Shown here: positions 5,350-8,988 of the stretch, piece by piece | Position numbering within the stretch: position 1 is the first letter of the stretch | How the letters are laid out: each line of letters starts with the position of its first letter | Origin: an uncultured Gemmatimonadota bacterium | Lineage (GTDB): Bacteria; Gemmatimonadota; Gemmatimonadetes; Gemmatimonadales; GWC2-71-9 | DNA length: 8,988 nucleotides | Direction of reading: 5' to 3' | Assembly: GCA_913009915.1 (NCBI GenBank) | Contig: CAJVYZ010000082.1 | Span: 1-8,988, forward strand | The notes under the pieces: generated by a model | Database searches by the model: none | Seen by the model: only the letters and a program-made list of their open reading frames with translations | What the model was told of the DNA's origin: nothing | Program-made: the position numbers and the translations under genes

Positions 5350-6702
5350 ATGACACCACCTGATCGCATTACCCCAATCGTGGTCTGGCACAACCTGGTG
5401 GCCGGGCTCACGGTGAGTTTCGTGGCCATCAGCCTGGGCGCCGCCTTCGGCATCCTCTCCGGTCGCGGGGCGTTCGCCGGTATCATCTCGGCCGGCATCA
5501 TAGCGTTCATCACGGCGGCGTTGGGTGGCACGCGGGTGCAGACGTCGGGCCCGACGGCGCCGATGACGGCGGTGTCGGCCGTGGTGATCGCCTTTGCCTA
5601 CGACCAGCTGCTGGCCCGCGTTCCCGGGGCCAACTCGGAACAGTTCATCGACCTGGTCCTGATCCTGACCGGCATCGTCATGGTGCTGATGGCGATCTTT
5701 CGATTGGGCCGGTTCATCCAGCATGTCCCCAAGGTGGTCGTCTCGGGCTTCATGAACGGCATCGCCATTCTCATTTGGGTGGACCAACTACGGAAACTCG
5801 CCGGGCTGGGCGGGGAGACAGCATTCGGCGGCGATCACACGGCCAACATCGTGTTGGCCGGTGTGACCTTTGCGTTGGTCATGGGCCTGCCGTACGTCAT
5901 TCGGCGCTACGCCAAGGCCGTGGCTGGGTTCCTGCCGGCGACGTTGCTCACCATCATCGGAGTCACCGCGGTGGCCAACGGACTCCGACTCGACGTCGAA
6001 CTGGTGAGCTTGGGCACCACGCTCACATCCATCGCCGGCCTGCGCACCATGGTGGCGAGTCACATCCCGACGGAATGGTCGGCCCAAGTGATCATGCTGG
6101 CGCTCCCCTTCGCGCTGCAGCTCGCCATGTTGGGCTACCTGGACACCCTGCTCACCTCACTGGTGGTCGACAAACTCAACGGTGAGGAAACCCGGAAGGA
6201 CAAGGAACTGGTGGCCCAGGGCGTCGCCAACGGTGCCGTGGCCTTCGTGGGCGGCATTCCGGGAGCCCAGGCCACCATCCGGTCGGTGCTCATCCTCAAG
6301 GAAGGCGCCACCCTCAGACTGGCCGGCATCATGGTGGGAGTGTTCGTGCTAGTGGAGATGGTGCTGTTTCAACAGTGGATCAGCCTCATCCCCAACGCGG
6401 TGTTTGCCGGCTTGCTGTTCAAGGTGGGCTGGGACGTGTTCGATTGGTTGCCGGTTCGGCGCTACACCGGCGCCCGATTGGACGAGGTTGGACTATCGAG
6501 CGCCTGGCTGAGACAGCCGCTCGATCCTCCTCTGACCGTGACCCATACCGAGGTGTTGTTCATCGTCGGCACCACGGTAGCCACCATCGTGTGGGACCTC
6601 AACGTGGCGGTGATCGGCTTCGTCAGCCTGTTCTATCTGGTGCGGCAATTCAGGCCACTGAGAGATCTCGAGATCGAAACGGCCTTTGCCGACGAGGAGT
6701 AG
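5350..6702 (+). CDS. SulP-family (SLC26-like) anion transporter lacking a STAS domain
   Basis: A 450-residue polytopic inner-membrane protein. The N-terminal VAGLTVSFVAISLGAAFGILSG (residues 18-38) is the SulP opening helix. It is followed by QTSGPTAPMTAVSAVV (64-79), the family's sulfate-transporter signature region, then SGFMNGIAILI (132-142), YLDTLLTSLVVD (263-274), and ELVAQGVANGAVAFVGGIPG (286-305). SulP proteins move sulfate, bicarbonate, chloride or dicarboxylates, usually as a proton or sodium symporter or as an exchanger. Most have a cytoplasmic C-terminal STAS domain; this one stops after the last helices and a short acidic tail. The anion cannot be read from sequence. An in-frame TGA at 5323-5325 and the absence of other start codons leave ATG 5350 as the only upstream start, yet no Shine-Dalgarno is visible. 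A 13-codon frame (5322-5363, start ATG) overlaps the start and could couple translation. It is 45 bases behind the EEP gene and probably co-transcribed. Confidence 0.9.
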   Translation: MTPPDRITPIVVWHNLVAGLTVSFVAISLGAAFGILSGRGAFAGIISAGIIAFITAALGGTRVQTSGPTAPMTAVSAVVIAFAYDQLLARVPGANSEQFIDLVLILTGIVMVLMAIFRLGRFIQHVPKVVVSGFMNGIAILIWVDQLRKLAGLGGETAFGGDHTANIVLAGVTFALVMGLPYVIRRYAKAVAGFLPATLLTIIGVTAVANGLRLDVELVSLGTTLTSIAGLRTMVASHIPTEWSAQVIMLALPFALQLAMLGYLDTLLTSLVVDKLNGEETRKDKELVAQGVANGAVAFVGGIPGAQATIRSVLILKEGATLRLAGIMVGVFVLVEMVLFQQWISLIPNAVFAGLLFKVGWDVFDWLPVRRYTGARLDEVGLSSAWLRQPLDPPLTVTHTEVLFIVGTTVATIVWDLNVAVIGFVSLFYLVRQFRPLRDLEIETAFADEE

Positions 6703-6705
6703 GGG

Positions 6706-6740
6706 AGTGGCTTGTGGCTGGTGGCAAGTGGCGTGTGGCT
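6706..6740. repeat. Period-7 tandem repeat, left arm (NGTGGCT type), five units
   Basis: AGTGGCT, TGTGGCT, GGTGGCA, AGTGGCG and TGTGGCT lie in phase starting three bases after the SulP stop codon. They are the reverse complement type of the AGCCACY array at 6779-6834, so the two arrays face each other. Confidence 0.75.
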
Positions 6741-6778
6741 TGGAGCAAGTAGTTGTCAGCCCCAGGCACGGCATCACC

Positions 6779-6834
6779 AGCCACCAGCCACCAGCCACTA
6801 GCCACTAGCCACTAGCCACCCGCCACCCGCCACC
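6779..6834. repeat. Period-7 tandem repeat, right arm (AGCCACY type), eight units
   Basis: Eight in-phase heptamers: two AGCCACC, three AGCCACT, one AGCCACC and two CGCCACC. The array covers the stop codon of the minus-strand MarR-GNAT gene, so the last dozen residues of that protein (…AGGGWLVASG) are repeat-encoded. Six of the eight units begin AGCCAC and none departs from the consensus by more than two bases, which suggests recent slippage. Confidence 0.85.
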
Positions 6835-7766
6835 AGCTGCTTCACGTAATACCGATTACACGCAAAATGCCCAGTATTCCCCATCCGCTCGTCGATCGCC
6901 ACAAACCCGTTGGCCTCATATAGCGCCTGAGCCTGGGACATGTGACCCAGGGTCTCCAGGTAGCATCGCAGGTAGCCCAGGTCCTTGGCGGCTTGGAGGC
7001 AACGCTCGAGCAGTCGCCGGCCCATGCCGAGTCCCCGCACTTCCGGGAGGAGGTACATCTTGCGCAGTTCGCAGGTGTCGGGATTGGCGCCGTCCAAAGG
7101 CCCCACTCCTCCCCCACCGACCACTCTGAGCCCGTTGCTGATCACGAAATAGGCAGCTCGCTCTCCGCTGTAGGCGCCGGCCATGTCGTCCACTTCGGGG
7201 TCGTTGATCGAGTACCCCTCGCCCACGGCTTCGAATTCCCCCATGACGCTCCGGATGATGCGGGCCATAGCGGGGCTGTCGGCCGGCTCGATGGGCCTGA
7301 TCGTCAGCTCTTGCTGCCGGCGTGAGCGGGACAGCGCCTTGGCATAGAGCGACAATCCCTCCACCACCGTCCGTCGCTGTTCCGGCCCCAGTAGTGCCAG
7401 GGCTGCCGCCACCTGGGCATTGGACTCCTGGTCGATCCGGGCCAGGTGCAATTGGCCCTTCGGTGTCAGCACCAACGGCTTCAAGCGCTGGTCCCCCCGG
7501 TCCTCTCCCACCGCCACCAAACCACGGTCCGCCAACCGCGCCACCACTCGGCTGACGGTTGATTTGTCCAAGGCCAACCGCTGGCTCAATTCCCCGGCCG
7601 TCAGGTGGCCGGTCCGGCCTATTTCAATGAGGGTGTGACACTCGGTTGGGCTGCAGTCGCTCGAAGCCACGGTGGGGCTCAGCAGCCCCAACTCGCGCAC
7701 CGCGAGCCGAGATGCCTGGCGTAGGGCGGCCACGGCTTGGGGGGGATCCTGGATCATGGTTGCCAT
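6798..7766 (-). CDS. MarR-family regulator fused to a GNAT N-acetyltransferase
   Basis: Using ATG 7766 the protein is 322 residues. Residues ~5-145 are a MarR domain: recognition region TAGELSQRLALDKSTVSRVVARLADRGLV (57-84, split TAGELSQRLALD / KSTVSRVVARLADRGLV), then the wing EDRGDQRLKPLVLTPKG (88-104), which binds palindromic DNA as a dimer. Residues ~154-310 are a GNAT domain: LTIRPIEPAD start, CELRKMYLLPEVRG, acetyl-CoA loop RGLGMG (244-249), and ALYEANGF (281-288). The acceptor could be a small molecule or amine; such fusions are known as regulator/acetyltransferase pairs, and acetylation could tie into control of its own promoter. A TTG at 7772 and an ATG at 7757 are alternative starts. 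ATG 7766 is preferred because the promoter places the transcript start at or within a few bases of it. No Shine-Dalgarno precedes any of them. The C-terminal ~12 residues come from the heptamer array and are probably dispensable. Confidence 0.92.
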   Translation of the reverse strand: MATMIQDPPQAVAALRQASRLAVRELGLLSPTVASSDCSPTECHTLIEIGRTGHLTAGELSQRLALDKSTVSRVVARLADRGLVAVGEDRGDQRLKPLVLTPKGQLHLARIDQESNAQVAAALALLGPEQRRTVVEGLSLYAKALSRSRRQQELTIRPIEPADSPAMARIIRSVMGEFEAVGEGYSINDPEVDDMAGAYSGERAAYFVISNGLRVVGGGGVGPLDGANPDTCELRKMYLLPEVRGLGMGRRLLERCLQAAKDLGYLRCYLETLGHMSQAQALYEANGFVAIDERMGNTGHFACNRYYVKQLVAGGGWLVASG

Positions 7767-7780
7767 ATACAACTATATGG
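7763..7780. promoter_or_regulatory. Likely MarR-type operator (autoregulation)
   Basis: CCATATA-CAAC-TATATGG is a perfect 7-base palindrome with a 4-base centre, 18 bases in all. It spans the -10 element and the start codon of the MarR-GNAT gene. Size, symmetry and place match MarR operators, which block RNA polymerase at the regulator's own promoter. An 8-base direct repeat, ATGGTTGC (7756-7763 and 7777-7784, 21 bases apart), and a second palindrome GGTTGC-G-GCAACC (7779-7791) adjoin it and may be extra contact sites. Confidence 0.65.
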
Positions 7781-7800
7781 TTGCGGCAACCGGAACTCAA
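7772..7800 (-). promoter_or_regulatory. Promoter of the MarR-GNAT gene
   Basis: On the minus strand TTGAGT (7800-7795) and TATAGT (7777-7772) are exactly 17 bases apart, matching the sigma70 -35 and -10 at 4/6 and 5/6 positions. Only five bases separate the -10 hexamer from ATG 7766, so the mRNA would have almost no leader. Confidence 0.6.
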
Positions 7801-7821
7801 GGATGGGCCGGCGATGGGGCG

Positions 7822-7904
7822 TTCTAAAACGGCTAAGAGGACTAAGAGGGCTAAGAGGGAGAAAAACCTCTTTTCCATCTTAGCCCTCTTAGTCATCTTA
7901 GCCG
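7822..7904 (-). terminator. Long stem-loop intrinsic terminator made of 9-mer repeats
   Basis: Arms 7830-7856 and 7878-7904 pair at 26 of 27 positions (single mismatch 7839/7895) around a 21-base loop. Read on the minus strand the stem is followed at once by TTTTAGAA (7829-7822), so it ends transcription of the hydrolase/aminopeptidase gene 41 bases after its stop and before the MarR-GNAT promoter. Each arm is itself a period-9 tandem repeat (GGCTAAGAG, GACTAAGAG, GGCTAAGAG, and the reverse on the other side), an unusual way to build a terminator. Confidence 0.75.
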
Positions 7905-7944
7905 TCGTTCTCCAAAGCTCCTAGAACAGCCCGGATGCCCGACT

Positions 7945-8988
7945 CTACTTCATCCCCAAGACCGCCCCCATCCTCAGCTTCCCGCCGTCTACCACCACGG
8001 TGCCGTCCACCTCCACCGTGGTTCCCGGCAGCTTGGGGTAGATGGAGAAATTCACGTTGTTGGCGCCGCCGGCCCAGGCGTTGTTGCCCACACCCACGGT
8101 GACCATACCGGCCGGCACCCACCCGAGCATGTCGCTCCCGGGCGGCACCTGGATGTTGGGATTTATTCCGATATCGACGACGGCGAACTGGTCGCGCCCT
8201 TCGCCGGCCACGTCATAGATGGCCTGCACGATTTCCAGTCCCTTGTCCGCCGTCATCGACGCCAGTTTCCCCTCGACGAATTCCAGTCGCAGGCCCTCGA
8301 TGCGATGTCCCTGGAAGAAGAAGTGATCCGCCACGACGATTCCCTCGGCCGTCCCCGCCAGAGGAGCGGTAAACACCTCTCCTGCCGGGAGCCACACAGT
8401 GGTGGCCGCGCCGCCCCAGCCATACATGCCCGGCGACCCCAGCCGTCCGGAGGTCGCCTGATCGACCAGTACCTTCACGCCCAGACCGAAGCCAGCGCCT
8501 GGATCGGGCATGGAAATGCGGATGGGGATCAGTTCCGCAGGCAGATGGTTCATCGTCATCAGGTCCACCGTTTTGCGCCCCAGCAGCCGCACACCGTCCA
8601 GCACACCGCGGTTGAGCAGCATCTGGCAGAAACGCAGATAGTCGGTGGTGCTGCTCACCAGTCCGCCGCCGCCGGAGAGGAAGACAGGCGGCTGGGCGAA
8701 ACGGCTGGCAGCGGGCGCCTCCATCAGGATCAGGTCTGTGTCGCTCTGGGGTGTGGCGGCCTGGTCTGCAATCGGCATTCCACTGTTGGGCAGGGTATAA
8801 CAGGCCGCCAAGCGATCCACCTTTTCCGGCGACACAGAAAAGGCCGTGTCGTGCATCCCCAACGGCCCCAGGATGTGGCGTTCAAAGAATTCGTCCAGGT
8901 TCTCGCCGGAGAGCACCTCCACCAGCCGTCCCAGCACATCCGTGGCGTAGCTATAGCGCCAGGCCCGTCCGGGGTGGTAGACCAGGGG
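7945..8988 (-). CDS. Chimeric protein: beta-lactamase-like serine hydrolase joined to M29-type aminopeptidase C-terminus (5' end outside window)
   Basis: The frame is open from the right edge to a TAG at 7947-7945, 347 visible residues. Residues 1-198 are the second half of a class C beta-lactamase/family VIII esterase-like hydrolase: YHPGRAWRYSYATDVLG with the catalytic-type Tyr (YSY, 12-14), ILGPLGMHDTAF, SGGGGLVSSTTDYLRFCQML, and the late strand motif YGWGGAATTVW (the W-G-G that replaces KTG). The SxxK motif would lie outside the window. Normally this strand continues DPxxxL and ends ~30 residues on. Here it passes directly into LPAGEVFTAPLAGTAEG, the start of the metal-binding C-terminal part of M29 (aminopeptidase T-type) peptidases, and continues for ~146 residues with IGINPNIQVPPG, WVPAGMVTVGVGNNAWAGG and a normal M29 C-terminus. 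About 190 N-terminal M29 residues are missing. Either a genuine in-frame deletion fusion, or a joining error in the assembly. An internal GTG at 8937 is not the start, because the hydrolase homology continues upstream of it. Confidence 0.85.
   Translation of the reverse strand, partial: PLVYHPGRAWRYSYATDVLGRLVEVLSGENLDEFFERHILGPLGMHDTAFSVSPEKVDRLAACYTLPNSGMPIADQAATPQSDTDLILMEAPAASRFAQPPVFLSGGGGLVSSTTDYLRFCQMLLNRGVLDGVRLLGRKTVDLMTMNHLPAELIPIRISMPDPGAGFGLGVKVLVDQATSGRLGSPGMYGWGGAATTVWLPAGEVFTAPLAGTAEGIVVADHFFFQGHRIEGLRLEFVEGKLASMTADKGLEIVQAIYDVAGEGRDQFAVVDIGINPNIQVPPGSDMLGWVPAGMVTVGVGNNAWAGGANNVNFSIYPKLPGTTVEVDGTVVVDGGKLRMGAVLGMK

Larger units (their letters stand above)
6706..6834. terminator. 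Possible bidirectional transcript end between convergent genes
   Basis: The facing GTGGCT and AGCCAC arrays can fold into a long GC-rich stem of variable register around a ~38-base spacer (6741-6778). SulP (plus) and MarR-GNAT (minus) converge here. There is no T tract on either side, so if it ends transcription it does so by structure or with Rho rather than as a classical intrinsic terminator. Confidence 0.35.

Noticed and set aside
6706..6834. CRISPR array
   Set aside because: The units are 7 bases long with no spacers between them; these are simple tandem repeats, and no cas gene is present.
7770..7772. TTG as the start of the MarR-GNAT gene
   Set aside because: It would fall right at the -10 element and upstream of the predicted transcript start; ATG 7766, or ATG 7757, fits better.
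8935..8937. GTG as the start of the hydrolase/aminopeptidase gene
   Set aside because: The frame stays open to the window edge and the upstream residues (YHPGRAWRYSYATD) are conserved hydrolase sequence, so the true start is outside the window.

Overview
The window reads as chromosomal DNA of a GC-rich, Gram-negative-type bacterium. It encodes a TonB-dependent outer-membrane receptor and a probable lipoprotein. Protein flavour and period-7 intergenic repeats made me think of Gemmatimonadota or a neighbouring soil or sediment phylum, but that is an impression and was not tested. No rRNA, tRNA, CRISPR, transposase or phage gene was seen.

Layout, left to right. (1) Bases 1-128, minus strand: the extreme N-terminus of a cardiolipin-synthase-like membrane protein running off the left edge. 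(2) Bases 129-386: a divergent intergenic stretch with small hairpins. (3) Bases 387-3334, plus strand: a TonB-dependent receptor followed 32 bases later by a seven-helix membrane protein with its own good ribosome binding site, probably one operon. (4) Bases 3335-3768: no convincing intact gene; a hairpin, a possible gene remnant and two period-7 repeat arrays. (5) Bases 3769-6702, plus strand: a probable lipoprotein with an endonuclease/exonuclease/phosphatase (EEP) domain interrupted by an in-frame 9-bp minisatellite, then a SulP-type anion transporter without a STAS domain. (6) Bases 6706-6834: two facing heptamer arrays between convergent genes. (7) Bases 6798-7766, minus strand: a MarR-GNAT fusion regulator/acetyltransferase with a clear promoter and an overlapping palindromic operator. 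(8) Bases 7822-7904: a 27-position stem-loop terminator built from 9-mer repeats. (9) Bases 7945-8988, minus strand, entering from the right edge: an unusual chimera whose first part is a beta-lactamase-like serine hydrolase and whose last ~146 residues are the C-terminal part of an M29-type aminopeptidase.

Nothing ties all these genes into one pathway. The clearest functional units are the receptor plus 7-TM pair (uptake or sensing at the envelope) and the EEP lipoprotein plus SulP pair (extracytoplasmic hydrolase beside an anion transporter, which could be salvage of an anion released by hydrolysis; inference only). The most notable signals are the serine hydrolase/aminopeptidase junction near 8383-8400, the recurring period-7 and period-9 repeats at gene boundaries and inside the EEP gene, and the self-regulating, possibly leaderless MarR-GNAT promoter.
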